Positions 13,134-23,000 of a stretch of DNA of 64,000 nt are shown here, one piece after another. The position numbers were made by a program, and so were the translations under genes. The DNA lies in the NCBI RefSeq assembly GCF_014898815.1, contig NW_026515543.1:496001-560000 (forward strand). Direction: 5' to 3'. The notes beneath the pieces were generated by a model. The model did no database searches, had not been told where the DNA came from, and saw only the letters and a program-made list of their open reading frames with translations. Origin of the DNA: Panonychus citri (lineage: Eukaryota > Arthropoda > Arachnida > Trombidiformes > Tetranychidae). The stretch's first letter is position 1, and each line of letters starts with the position of its first letter.

Positions 13134-14282
13134 TTATTTACCATTTGATTTAAAATCAGTCGCTGATTTTAACCTTAATTCATGATTTTTTTGGCTTTTG
13201 ATCACAACAAATGCAACAACAAGGGTCAATATTAAAAGGGAACAAGTTATCACAATTAAAATGGTCACAGTTAAATAATCGATTGGTTTTTGTTCGGGTT
13301 CCGGTTCCCTTTCTCGAAGGGTCACCAATCCAAGTGGGTAAACCATTCTATCGTCCATGATTAAAGTACAATTAAGCGTTTTGTTAGCCAACAAGAGATG
13401 GTCAAGTTCAAAGGCCACAATTCCATCGGAAGTATAAACAAGAGACGAATACACAGTTTCATCATCTTCATCAATTACGACACATGAGGCTTGAGCCTTC
13501 AACAGAATATGACCCGTCAAATTGATGATAAACTTTACCTGCCTCGAATCCCAAGTAACTGAATCAAATGTCGGCAATTGGTGGACATGAGCGATAAATG
13601 AATAAATCGGTTGATGATAACCATGAGATCTGAAAAGAACTGAGGTATCATACCAAGAGCCGAACTCCTCTGGTGATTGGGGTAAACAATCGTTTCTTGC
13701 TTCTGGTTTGATACAATTTAAATTATTCTCATCGATAATTGTACAATTGATCTCATAAGTGCAGTTTCCTCTAACACCAATGGGCAAGTGAGATCGTGTA
13801 AATCTAACAATCAATTTGGGTGAATAAAAGGCATTAAAAAGTTGACCCTGTAGATTGAAGTCATGTTCAATTGAATCGTAAATCGAGAATCTTGTTGAAT
13901 TAAATCTCGGTGTTTTATAAATGGTTATCTCATTTTCAAACTCAGTAGAGTTCTGACAATCTCTGCCAAGTTGATCACAAAAACCTATTCTCAAGGTGAT
14001 CTGACCGAAACCATTTGGTTCAGTGATAATACTCGGGTCGAATGGCGCACAATAGACTTGATGTCTTAACAGATCAGAATTTTGACAAAACTGATCGGGG
14101 GCAAATCCTTGATCCTCACCACAAAAAACGAAACAAGCATTTCGATCTGGTTCTGAACCGTTCACTGACAACCAATAATGACAATTGCCATCAACGAAAC
14201 CATGAGAAGGTGTTAAATCATAATTGCTGACGATTTTATGATTAAACAGGAAAAAGGTAAAAAAAAGGATTAACATTTTCAC
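13134..14282 (-). CDS. Orphan type I membrane protein, array member 2
   Basis: 382-residue single-exon protein of the same family. Signal peptide MKMLILFFTFFLF... is clear, so the ATG at 14282 is well supported. Family landmarks: Cys-rich N-module (GFAPDQFC), SIYDSIEHD, NCTIIDENNLNCIKP, then a CLP motif, PTFDSVTWD, TLNCTLIMD...YPLG, a transmembrane helix near residues 338-362 and a short tail with SATDFKSNGK at the end. Many NxT/S sites fit an extracellular domain. It is clearly diverged from members 1 and 3, so it is an older duplicate. No known enzyme motif is present. Confidence 0.8.
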   Translation of the reverse strand: MKMLILFFTFFLFNHKIVSNYDLTPSHGFVDGNCHYWLSVNGSEPDRNACFVFCGEDQGFAPDQFCQNSDLLRHQVYCAPFDPSIITEPNGFGQITLRIGFCDQLGRDCQNSTEFENEITIYKTPRFNSTRFSIYDSIEHDFNLQGQLFNAFYSPKLIVRFTRSHLPIGVRGNCTYEINCTIIDENNLNCIKPEARNDCLPQSPEEFGSWYDTSVLFRSHGYHQPIYSFIAHVHQLPTFDSVTWDSRQVKFIINLTGHILLKAQASCVVIDEDDETVYSSLVYTSDGIVAFELDHLLLANKTLNCTLIMDDRMVYPLGLVTLREREPEPEQKPIDYLTVTILIVITCSLLILTLVVAFVVIKSQKNHELRLKSATDFKSNGK

Positions 14283-14648
14283 TTCACATTTAGTTAATTG
14301 TATATTATTATTGTCAAGAAAAACATTTAATTTTCATCCTTAACAACTTTAATTGGGATTATTACAATTGTAGGATCAACACCAAACAATTAATCAATAA
14401 CCTTTTCCATGATCAACTTTAGTTGGATTAAAAACTAATCTTTAGTCAATAATAAGAATTAGTTGATTATATAATAACAGAAATTCATCTCAATACTTTC
14501 AATCGGATTATGATTCAATGAATATCATGTTTACGATCAAGATGATTGAGTTTTCTTTTGGTTTGTTTTGTAGTAATTAACTTTTTACAATCAATTGTAC
14601 TTGTTGATTAAGTTGAAGATAGTTGGTCAAGTCTTTTTGTTACGGTGA
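14283..14648. other. Intergenic spacer in array
   Basis: AT-rich spacer between the start of member 2 and the stop of member 3. A plus-strand frame at 14623-14937 is the antisense shadow of the member 3 tail. Confidence 0.5.
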
Positions 14649-15806
14649 TTATTTTTGTGTCAGTGGATTGAAAAGTCGTTGCAACGATATTGATGCAAAA
14701 GGATTCAAAGCTGACTGTTCACGAAGTTCATTATTCCGTCGGGCGTTATTAATAACGACCAGGGCTAAACAGGAGATTAATAAGATGAAACCAAAGGCCG
14801 TGATTAAAATCATCTCATTAATATACTTCTCTGGTGAAAGGAAAGGTAGCAGAATGGTATTCGCTTTACCCGTTCCAAGAGGGAACTCATGCCGATCCAT
14901 TACAATTGAACAGTTCAAAGTTTTCTTATATATTTGATTAAGATCAAATTGGAATGTTAAATGGTCGAGAAAACGATTTACATCGGAAACCATTCTTTCC
15001 CCACTTTCATCACTCAAATCGACACAAAACACTTTTGGCCTTAGATAAAAATCTCCGTTCGATTGGATGAAAAACTTATTATACTCTGAATTCCAAGTGA
15101 ATCCATTGAATGTTGGAACTTGATAAACTAACAATCGCTTATTGATAATTGATTGTGGTAAATTGTGAGAATACAAAGTGAAATCAGCAGCCCAACGACC
15201 AAATTCACTTGGTACTTTAGGTAAACACTCATCTCGAAATGAAGGTTTAGAACAGTTCAAACTACTCGAATCTACAATGGTACAATTAATAATAAGTGAA
15301 CAGTTTAACCTCAATTCTTCATCAACCAATTTGGATCGATTAAAGTAAACTAAAACATAAGGTTGATATAAAGCGTTAAAATTAGTACCAGTAAAACTGA
15401 TTCCGTGTTCAATTGAATCGTACACCGATAATGACGGTCGAGTTACTACAAATGTCGGAGTCTCGAAGTAAGTTATGTTCGTTGTGAGGTTTCGATTTGA
15501 ACATATTGATTGATCCTCGCAAATTCTAGTCACTAATCGGAGTAAATTGTCTTGGGAATAATCGTAGTCCCGCCATGGACATTGTAAATAATCTGGACGT
15601 TCAATTGAATTACGATCGTGACACGATTCCTCCGATGGATAACCAGATAAGGGACCACATTGGATGTCACAAAGTCTCAAAGAATTGGGTTGATACCTGA
15701 ATTGACAAAAACCGTACTTGAAACAATAATTAGGAGTCATAACTAATTGTTGACAATCAACTGTTTGAAAATAGTTGATCATGATTAGAATCAAATTAGT
15801 TATCAT
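14649..15806 (-). CDS. Orphan type I membrane protein, array member 3
   Basis: 385-residue single-exon protein. Its ectodomain (bases 14860-15800) is almost identical to that of member 1, but from the juxtamembrane region onward the two are unrelated: this one reads LLPFLSPEKYINEM, then a helix with ITAFGFILLISCLALVVI and a tail ending NPLTQK. The start is a short leader (MITNLILIMINYF) that coincides with the edge of the shared block, so member 3 gains its start codon almost at the recombination border. Same predicted topology as the others; ligand and function unknown. Confidence 0.8.
   Translation of the reverse strand: MITNLILIMINYFQTVDCQQLVMTPNYCFKYGFCQFRYQPNSLRLCDIQCGPLSGYPSEESCHDRNSIERPDYLQCPWRDYDYSQDNLLRLVTRICEDQSICSNRNLTTNITYFETPTFVVTRPSLSVYDSIEHGISFTGTNFNALYQPYVLVYFNRSKLVDEELRLNCSLIINCTIVDSSSLNCSKPSFRDECLPKVPSEFGRWAADFTLYSHNLPQSIINKRLLVYQVPTFNGFTWNSEYNKFFIQSNGDFYLRPKVFCVDLSDESGERMVSDVNRFLDHLTFQFDLNQIYKKTLNCSIVMDRHEFPLGTGKANTILLPFLSPEKYINEMILITAFGFILLISCLALVVINNARRNNELREQSALNPFASISLQRLFNPLTQK
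14860..15800 (-). repeat. Ectodomain-limited near-identical block (pairs with 11713-12653)
   Basis: Partner of the block in member 1. It covers nearly the entire extracellular coding region and stops just upstream of the transmembrane coding region. Confidence 0.92.
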
Positions 15807-15991
15807 TGTTCAAGATGATTTAATTGATTGATCTTTAAGGAGGAATAAATAAAATTGTTACAATAAGGATTAGATTATAATTGGGATAATTTTTGCAAAT
15901 CATAAACGTTAATTGTAGTTGTGTTTTAATGACCATTTGATGATGAGTTGAATGAACAATTAAATAAATGTTTACACCGATTGATAGATTA

Positions 15992-17194
15992 CTAATGAAA
16001 GTCACTCTGTTTACTGTTAGGTACAACTGAAGATGTTGCATCGGATTTTACGGTTAGTTTGTTGATTAATGATCGAGCGGAAGAGTCCAAGACTATTGGG
16101 GCTCGAGTTTTACTTAAACTTTGTCTTCGTGGTTTTGCTAAAATGGTTAAAACGACGGCAAGTAGACAAAGTAGTCCAAATCCCGCTCCCCATAGAATTG
16201 CATACCCAATAGATGACGTTCGGCTCGTTGATTCTTGCAAGTTAGACGAAAGGTACATTTGTCCGATGAGAAAATGATAGTCACCCAATTGTATGGAACA
16301 GTTAAGAGTTGCGCCTCTTAAAAGGTCAACCGGCAATTCGAACATGTAATTCTTATCGCCTAAAGGGTCAAGATTGGCGACCAGTTGATCCATGTTCGGT
16401 TCTCCGAGGATAATACAGAAAACTTTGGCCAAAAGTAAAAGTGTCTCATTGGAAAGAATGAAAAACTTTTTCTGTACCTGGTCCCAGGTAAATGAATAAA
16501 ATATCGGCGGTCGATAGACTCGTAATGATCTGTGGTTGAGAATAAACTTGGGTTGTGCTTTTCCATGTGAATAAAAGTCAATATCTGTTGTAAGTATATG
16601 ATGTTCGGATGGAGGTAAACAGTCAACGGGAAATTTGGGCTTATTACACTTTAAATAAGTCGAGTCAATAGCTGAACAATTGGCTCGAACTTGACAAATG
16701 CTCGAATCAGGGTGTCTCAAGTGAATTATGAGATATGGATTAAAGAAAGCATCAAATCCTGAGCCATAAAAGTTCATCTCATGTTCAATAATATCATAGA
16801 CTGAAAAGGTTAAATCTTCTTCGGTGATTTTTGGTGTTTCGTAAATTCTGACCTTCACATGGTCAATTTCATTTCCACATATTGTATTGTTACATAAGGT
16901 TAAATAAATGTCCATCTCGTCACCCGATATCCATTCAGATCCAAAGCTAATTACAAAACAATCAACCGAAGCGGCAAATGAAATTTCATCATGGTAACAT
17001 GATGGATCGGGTGAAAATCCAAGTTCATCACCGCACGAAACCCGACAAACACCAGGATTATCTCGAGGTGAAACAACTGAATATGAACATTCACCTTTAT
17101 CGAAACAATAATCAGGTGACAATTGAAGACAATTAATCGTTATACCATTTAAACTAATCAAGACAATCAACACACCAACGAAAAAGTTTAACAT
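15992..17194 (-). CDS. Orphan type I membrane protein, array member 4
   Basis: Single-exon frame. I place the start at the ATG ending at 17194 (leader MLNFFVGVLIVLISLNG) rather than the upstream in-frame ATG at 17263, because the leader then begins at the Met and the extra 23 residues are not signal-like; length is then 400 residues. Landmarks: SPDYCFDKGEC, SVYDIIEHE, NCSAIDSTYLKCNKP then CLP, PPIFYSFTWD, TLNCSIQ, a long hydrophobic helix (AILWGAGFGLLCLLAVVLTI) and a Ser-rich tail. The cytoplasmic part is longer than in the neighbours. Same family, function unknown. Confidence 0.8.
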   Translation of the reverse strand: MLNFFVGVLIVLISLNGITINCLQLSPDYCFDKGECSYSVVSPRDNPGVCRVSCGDELGFSPDPSCYHDEISFAASVDCFVISFGSEWISGDEMDIYLTLCNNTICGNEIDHVKVRIYETPKITEEDLTFSVYDIIEHEMNFYGSGFDAFFNPYLIIHLRHPDSSICQVRANCSAIDSTYLKCNKPKFPVDCLPPSEHHILTTDIDFYSHGKAQPKFILNHRSLRVYRPPIFYSFTWDQVQKKFFILSNETLLLLAKVFCIILGEPNMDQLVANLDPLGDKNYMFELPVDLLRGATLNCSIQLGDYHFLIGQMYLSSNLQESTSRTSSIGYAILWGAGFGLLCLLAVVLTILAKPRRQSLSKTRAPIVLDSSARSLINKLTVKSDATSSVVPNSKQSDFH

Positions 17195-17523
17195 TTTAAC
17201 CCAAAACTGAACAATTAACCGATTAGACTGCGAAAAATTAAAACAATAATTAAGATCAATCAATCAGATTACTCATTTTCATTAAGATTTAATTGTTCAT
17301 TTTTAATCGTTTAATAAATGAAAAACTTTAAATTTAATCGAATCCCAATTTCTACCACAATTAACCATTTAGGATATTTAATTAACAAGCTAAAAATGAT
17401 TGTGATGGTTAATTTTTAACCAGGTAAACATTATGATATCATTAACTGTAGACAATCAAAAGTAATTTAAATTGATCATCGAAACATTATTTATTATTTG
17501 ATTATGGATTTAAATCAATAACA
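17195..17523. other. Intergenic spacer in array
   Basis: About 330 bp of AT-rich DNA upstream of member 4 and downstream of member 5. Nothing distinct seen. Confidence 0.5.
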
Positions 17524-18714
17524 TTATGATGTAAAGCTTGAATATCTCCTGACTGATTTGTTAATTGATTTTTTAGTTTTATTTTGTTTGTTAGTTGGTT
17601 TGACTTTGGGCTTGGAATCAGTTACGTTTAAGTCAATTTTAGATGAGGATTTTAATTTAATTGTACCAATGATAGTGGCCATTAGAAAAGCGGTTCCGGA
17701 AATGATGAGCAAAATACTTGGACGGATAAAGGACAAGATTGACCATATTGATTGGCTAGGCAACGATGAGATGGTCACTAATCCCAATGGGTAGGAAAGT
17801 TTGGCCATTTGAATTGTACAATTTAACGTTTTCAGGAACAAAGGTCTAGGATCAAGTTCAAAATATGAGAAAGTTTCCCGTGAAATAGTAACTTGAGCAA
17901 TTAAAGGTTCGATATCGTCCGAATTTTGGACAATACAAGTAACTTGAGAGTTTAAGATGATTGGAGTTGTTGAATTGATAATGAATCGATTTTGAGTCGG
18001 TTCCCAGATGACTGAGATAAAATTCGGAGTTCGATATAATATAAATGAAACATTGAATTGATCTTGACTCAGGTCATGGGAAAAGACCAAGATTTCAACG
18101 TTCTTTTCATTTTCGTCAAGTAAACACTCGTCAGTTAATTGGTGTTTTAAACAATTTAAATTGTTATCATCGACAGTGGTACAATTAAAATCAAATTCGC
18201 AAAGAATGTAAGATGAATCTCCATCTTTCTGATGGTATTGTATGTTGATTCGAGGAAAATAAAGTCCATCGAAATGATCTCCGCGAATGTCAAGTTCGTG
18301 TTCAATTGAATCGTAAGCGACAATTGTTTCATCAAATTCCGGTGAAGATAATATGTGAATAGATGAATTGAAACCGTAAGGTAGGCAACCAGAATCACCA
18401 CAAATTCCTAAACTGATCGGCAGGAGATCATGGTCTTCAGGTGATAGATCGGCGGTGTAATCTCGAGGCCAACAGTAAAATGGACGGGAAAGCGCATCTG
18501 AATCGCTGATGCAAAGTTGATCGGGTGCAACTCCGTTTGATGAGCCACACTTAACGGTACAAATGCTCGCGAACTTTGAGGCCAAACGGAATGAGCAAAA
18601 ACCATGTTGAAAACAGAAATTAGGAATTAGATCATCATCACAATTATCCAATTTAATATTCACAAAGATTATTATGATAACTATCAGTTGCAAGTTAATT
18701 AACATCATGTCCAA
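17524..18714 (-). CDS. Orphan type I membrane protein, array member 5
   Basis: 396-residue single-exon protein. Leader MDMMLINLQLIVIIIIFVNI, then IPNFCFQHGFCSF, AYDSIEHELDIRG, CEFDFNCTTVDDNNLNCLK, PNFISVIWE, TLNCTIQMAKLSYPLG, a helix near residues 330-352 and a Lys/Ser-rich tail (KPTNKQNKTKKSINKS). Cys spacing and the YDSIEH and NxNC motifs match members 1-4. The tail is strongly basic, unlike its neighbours, so cytoplasmic regions evolve fastest in this family. Function unknown. Confidence 0.8.
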   Translation of the reverse strand: MDMMLINLQLIVIIIIFVNIKLDNCDDDLIPNFCFQHGFCSFRLASKFASICTVKCGSSNGVAPDQLCISDSDALSRPFYCWPRDYTADLSPEDHDLLPISLGICGDSGCLPYGFNSSIHILSSPEFDETIVAYDSIEHELDIRGDHFDGLYFPRINIQYHQKDGDSSYILCEFDFNCTTVDDNNLNCLKHQLTDECLLDENEKNVEILVFSHDLSQDQFNVSFILYRTPNFISVIWEPTQNRFIINSTTPIILNSQVTCIVQNSDDIEPLIAQVTISRETFSYFELDPRPLFLKTLNCTIQMAKLSYPLGLVTISSLPSQSIWSILSFIRPSILLIISGTAFLMATIIGTIKLKSSSKIDLNVTDSKPKVKPTNKQNKTKKSINKSVRRYSSFTS

Positions 18715-19141
18715 ATTTGTCGACCAGTCGATTCACAATTTGACAGAATCATCATCAACATATATTATTGTTATTCTGTTATCATTATTATCATTCAGTT
18801 AAATTTGATTAATTAATTCAACTAAATTTAAGTACTGACAACAATGGATTATAAATTGTGTTTAAATCTCTCGGTCTCTTTTTTGTATGTGGATACAATT
18901 AATTGATAATCGGGATTATTATTGATTAAGGATCAACACAGTTGATCAATTTTATGTAATTTTTAAATTGTAACACCATTAGTTTCAATTAATTAGAGTA
19001 AATTGTTGACAAAGGTTTGATTTTTCAATTGAAACTTTTATTAACTCCAATTGAGATAATTGAATTCAGGTAAAGATGATTAAATGATTAATGTTACCTG
19101 AAGGTAAACATAAACATAAACTTGGTCACTTGTGGTCAAGT
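18715..19141. other. Intergenic spacer in array
   Basis: AT-rich, with ATT/TTA tracts near 18760-18800. No gene or clear promoter motif. Confidence 0.5.
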
Positions 19142-19516
19142 CTATTTGTCCATTGAGAATCTGACACTTTTCCGCTTTTTTCCTTTCGATATCGAGCCGG
19201 AAGATTTGATTCCACTCGAAAAATGTCTCGATGATATCGTTCTGAGTGAATTTACATGTAATTCTGGAATTTTCTTCATATCATCAACATGAACAGGTCG
19301 ACGTTTCCATTTTCTAATAATAATCAGTATGATTACAATTGTGAGAATAGCGATGAAAATTGAAACTCCAATTACGATTAATATTAAATTGTCCTGAGCA
19401 AAGGACAAAATTGACCTTAAACTGTTATCAATTACTGAACTATTGCCTTTATTGCTCTGTAATAATCCTAAAGGATAAATATCATTTTCCATTTTGACAA
19501 AAATATCACAATTTAA
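19142..19516 (-). pseudogene. C-terminal remnant of an array member (member 6)
   Basis: The frame encodes only the family's end: LNCDIFVKMENDIYPLG (equivalent to the LNCSIV...FPLG block of the others), a transmembrane helix (LILIVIGVSIFIAILTIVIILIII) and a long Arg/Lys/Ser-rich tail. No leader, N-terminal Cys module or YDSIEH motif is found upstream, where the DNA turns into a TTA-type microsatellite (about 19533-19555). I read it as a 5'-truncated gene. It could still be transcribed from Met at 19492 as a membrane microprotein without ectodomain. Confidence 0.6.
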
Positions 19517-19834
19517 ACAACAATTAAGGCGTAATAATAATAATAATAATAGTAAGGATTATATTCAAATAATTAACATGATCTTCAATTGATTTTCAAT
19601 TATCTAGTTAATCAATTGGAAAGATAATTGAACGTAATCATCATATTGGAAATTAAATTCAAACTTAAACTGTCATTTAATTGCATTTGATGCAAACGGA
19701 TTATATTAGTTGATCATATTGGGATTATTATCATTGATGATTGTGGATTAACAGTCTTGAATTGAATCAAATTTATTGATTCTAACTAATGGGAAATTTT
19801 GGATTCTATCGATAACAAAAATAATTTAGTTCAA

Positions 19835-20572
19835 TTATTTGATAACTTTTGAAGGATCAACACCCAGAGTTATGATTGTTTGATATCCTGATCCTAATTC
19901 AGCTAATGAAAGTGTAGTTTCAGCTCCTTGATGATTCGTATTGTAAACTAAATCATCCTGATTGGTGATGAAATTGATTTTTTTCAAATGAAGTGAATAA
20001 GGAAACGAAACCTTTACAAGCTCGAGAAACTTTTCCTCGAAAAACAATTGACCATTGTAAATGGCCGACTCGCTGGTCGAATCTAAAGTCACTCGAACAT
20101 AAATATGATTGGTTCGTTTAGAAATCCAGCCCGGTATTATGGTCTTAAAAGAGACATCACCTTGAGGGTCAGTAATCTGATGACCACGAAGAAACAGTTC
20201 ATATTCATTGAGTTTCATTGAGTTGATTGTTCGTCCAGTTGAAAATTGACCGAAAGCATTTGCGTGCCAAACATGAACATAAACTCCTTGTAACGGTGAA
20301 CATGTATTGGAATTAATTAATCGGATGATTAAATGTAACGGTAAACCTTCTTGTCCATCAACGATGTTTGACCTTTCAATGTCGTAGATAAATTCAGAAG
20401 AATCATAAATTGTTGATAATTCACAAGCATAATTGTAATAGTCTCTTTTGAATTGATTGATACTTGTTAAATTAGAAATGGCTAAAGATGAAATCAACTT
20501 AATTGTAGTACTGATTAAAAAGATAGTCAACAAATTGGATATAATTAACATTTCCTTTGATTTAAGTGTCAT
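19835..20572 (-). CDS. Intradiol ring-cleavage dioxygenase-like protein, probably catalytically impaired
   Basis: 245 residues, secreted (leader up to about residue 30; Met8 is an alternative start). The family cleaves catechols between the two hydroxyls with Fe(III). In spider mites such genes came from fungi and act on plant aromatics. Fold landmarks are clear: PLQGVYVHVWHANAFGQFS (94-111), FLRGHQITDPQGDVSFKTI (127-145), PGWISKRTNHIYVRV (147-161). The usual iron ligands are two Tyr and two His. Here the first Tyr position is Phe110, the second is Ile150, the first His is kept (His156) and the second is Tyr158. Three of four ligands are therefore missing and normal catalysis is unlikely. The frame is intact and the leader kept, so it may be a binding protein or an early pseudogene. 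Confidence 0.88.
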   Translation of the reverse strand: MTLKSKEMLIISNLLTIFLISTTIKLISSLAISNLTSINQFKRDYYNYACELSTIYDSSEFIYDIERSNIVDGQEGLPLHLIIRLINSNTCSPLQGVYVHVWHANAFGQFSTGRTINSMKLNEYELFLRGHQITDPQGDVSFKTIIPGWISKRTNHIYVRVTLDSTSESAIYNGQLFFEEKFLELVKVSFPYSLHLKKINFITNQDDLVYNTNHQGAETTLSLAELGSGYQTIITLGVDPSKVIK

Positions 20573-21003
20573 AATTAAAGTTAATTTGCTTATAAAATCA
20601 ACACTTTGAAATCATTATACCGATTGTAATATTAATATAACAATTTTGATTGATTATTAGTGAGAAAATTATCAAATTGTGTTAATTTACTGATTAGTTA
20701 TCTCGGTTAATTTTGTTAAAATATTATCATTGTTTATGTGATATTTGATTGACATAAATGGATGAATATAAGTTAATCGTTATAATTTAATCAATGGTAA
20801 CCATTTATTGATCTTGATAATATGATAAAAATAAATATCATAATCAAAATTAATGGAAATCATAAACAGATTTGATTAAACAAATGAAACAAAATCTTCA
20901 AGTGTTAATTAGTTTCTCTTGGTTGACTTGATTCGTTTCATTTTTCAGGATTATGATTAAGGTGATTAAATGTATCAATAATTAACCATCAATATCATTT
21001 TGA

Positions 21004-21045
<42 letters not shown>

Positions 21046-21379
21046 TTGTTTAGAAAATGACAATTGTCCAAATGTCAAATTTAAATTAAGTAATTAAATC
21101 ATGTTGATTAATTAGAATCAATAAATTCTTGGCTAGAGAGATAGGCTGTGATCCAATAGCCATTATTAACCATGAGAAGGTTATTGATTAGATAGAAATA
21201 AGTAAATTGTAATTAATATTTCGAGAAGAAAAAATTGAGATTCCAATATTAATATTAATTCATCAGGATCGTTACTTTGTATGAATGAAAAGGATTTGAC
21301 TAAGTTATGATCTCAAGGAGAAAATAAGATGATGATGATTGCGATTACTGCGATGGCGGTGGGTTGATTTTGGTGGTAA
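20573..21379. other. Intergenic, with (GA)n at 21010-21041
   Basis: AT-rich spacer between the dioxygenase start and the 3' end of the TIGAR-like gene. Contains a GA dinucleotide tract of about 32 bp at 21010-21041. No other structure recognised. Confidence 0.6.
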
Positions 21380-22492
21380 TTAAAGAGCCACAAGTGATGG
21401 AGTATCATCATCGGTGGTAGTTGATTGATTATTATCAGAATGATTGTCGTTATTTAGATTACTCGACGGTTTAGATGGGATACTTTCAGCGTTTTCATCA
21501 ATTAAATGAGTAGTATCATGAATTTTTACCACTTCAGCTTTCACTTTACCACCGGGAAGAGTTGATATATTGAAAACATTGACTCCGGTGTTTGGTGTAA
21601 CAACCATTATCTCAGCTTTCATGAAATCGCACCTACATTCATCACGAAAATATCTCATATACTCCCGAATGACACCTCCATGAGTAACAATAACAACTTT
21701 GGGTTTATCAGCTAATTGTAAGCTTGTTAAATGTTCAACTAATTCGGTGAAAAATCCCTTAACCCGTTGATAAACTTGTTGTAGTGTTTCACCTCCTTCT
21801 GGGGTAAAATAACTCAACTCTTTCTCCTTGAAACCAGCAGCCCGAGCAGCGGCTCGATAATATTCAATTGATTTACCCTCTACCACACCGAATGCCCTTT
21901 CTCTAAGTCGCTTATCCGTGATGATTGATTTCTGATCACCAACAACCAGTTCAGCGGTTTCAAAAGCACGAGATAAATCACTAGCGTAAACATGAGTAAA
22001 AGTGGTTCCATTTTGCTTGAAGAGAGCACCAAGTTTCCTTGCTTGACCTCTACCAACATCCGACAAAGGTACATCAGCGTTTCCTTGGATAATTTGAGCT
22101 TTATTGGCTGCTGTTTGTCCACTAATAAAGAGAGATAATAGTAGATTGGATTAAAGAAAGATTAACATTAATATCAACAGTTTGAAAAGGAAAACAAAAG
22201 GGATTTAAAAGGAGAGAAAAATAATCTTGGTGATTGAATTTTTGTTGGTCTCATTTAACATTAGAAAGACACATCAAAATTCAAGGTGAATACTTTGTTT
22301 CCATTTCATGGTAGATGAATCATGAGATAGCAAAAATAAAGAAAATGAGAGAGAAAGAAAAATAGAGACACAATTGTGTAGAAAATTGAACATCCAGAGA
22401 AATGAGATTAGGGCGTAAGGATTAAATTGATTAGATTGACCATTAGAATTAACTTACTGACGAATAAGAGTAATTTGGAAATTAGAAGACAT
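21380..22492 (-). CDS. TIGAR: TIGAR-like histidine phosphatase (fructose-2,6-bisphosphatase family)
   Basis: Two exons: 22458-22492 (MSSNFQITLIRH start) and 21380-22121, giving 258 residues; the codon for the catalytic His is split by the intron. Histidine-phosphatase landmarks: LIRHGQT near residues 9-14 (RHGET in most relatives), IIQGNADVPLS, LRERAFGVVEGKS, TPEGGETLQQV, and VTHGGVIREY with the second catalytic His. The order and the RERxxGxxEGK block fit TIGAR, which hydrolyses fructose-2,6-bisphosphate and related sugar phosphates and shifts flux to the pentose phosphate pathway. The tail after about residue 225 is Ser/Asn-rich and not conserved. The exon 1 and intron 1 region has a decayed copy at 25155-25312. 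Other phosphoglycerate-mutase-like activities cannot be excluded. Confidence 0.85.
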
Positions 22493-23000
22493 TTTGGAAT
22501 TTATATCAAGGATGAGAATAAGATGACAAATGGTTGACAACAGAGAGATAATTTGGAGAAAGGAAGAAGAAGATGTTATTGTATTGTTGTTGTTGTTGTT
22601 CGTTGTTGATGATGAGAGAAATTAAGTTAACACAGAAAAAGAGTTTGAAATGGTTCAGCTTTTGGCGAAAAAGAGACAAATGGATCAAGAGAATAATATG
22701 AGAAGAGAGAGTCGAATATTAATTGACAATTTAGAAGAATAAATTAAATTAAGTGTAATTAGAATTGCGAAAAATATGAGACACACAATCGACTTGCAAT
22801 TGTGATGAAAGAATAAAAGTGAAGAAAAAGAAAGAGAACATTTTTCTCTTACTTTTTCTCCATAGAAAAGGTAAACAAAGTGGCGACTCTCTACTTCGAG
22901 TTTGATTTGGAAAACATTTTAAACTTATTCTTTTTTCTTATTCTATTGACAGTTACGAGTGAATTAGGAGTTAATGGATTTGAATGCGAAGGAAAAAGTG

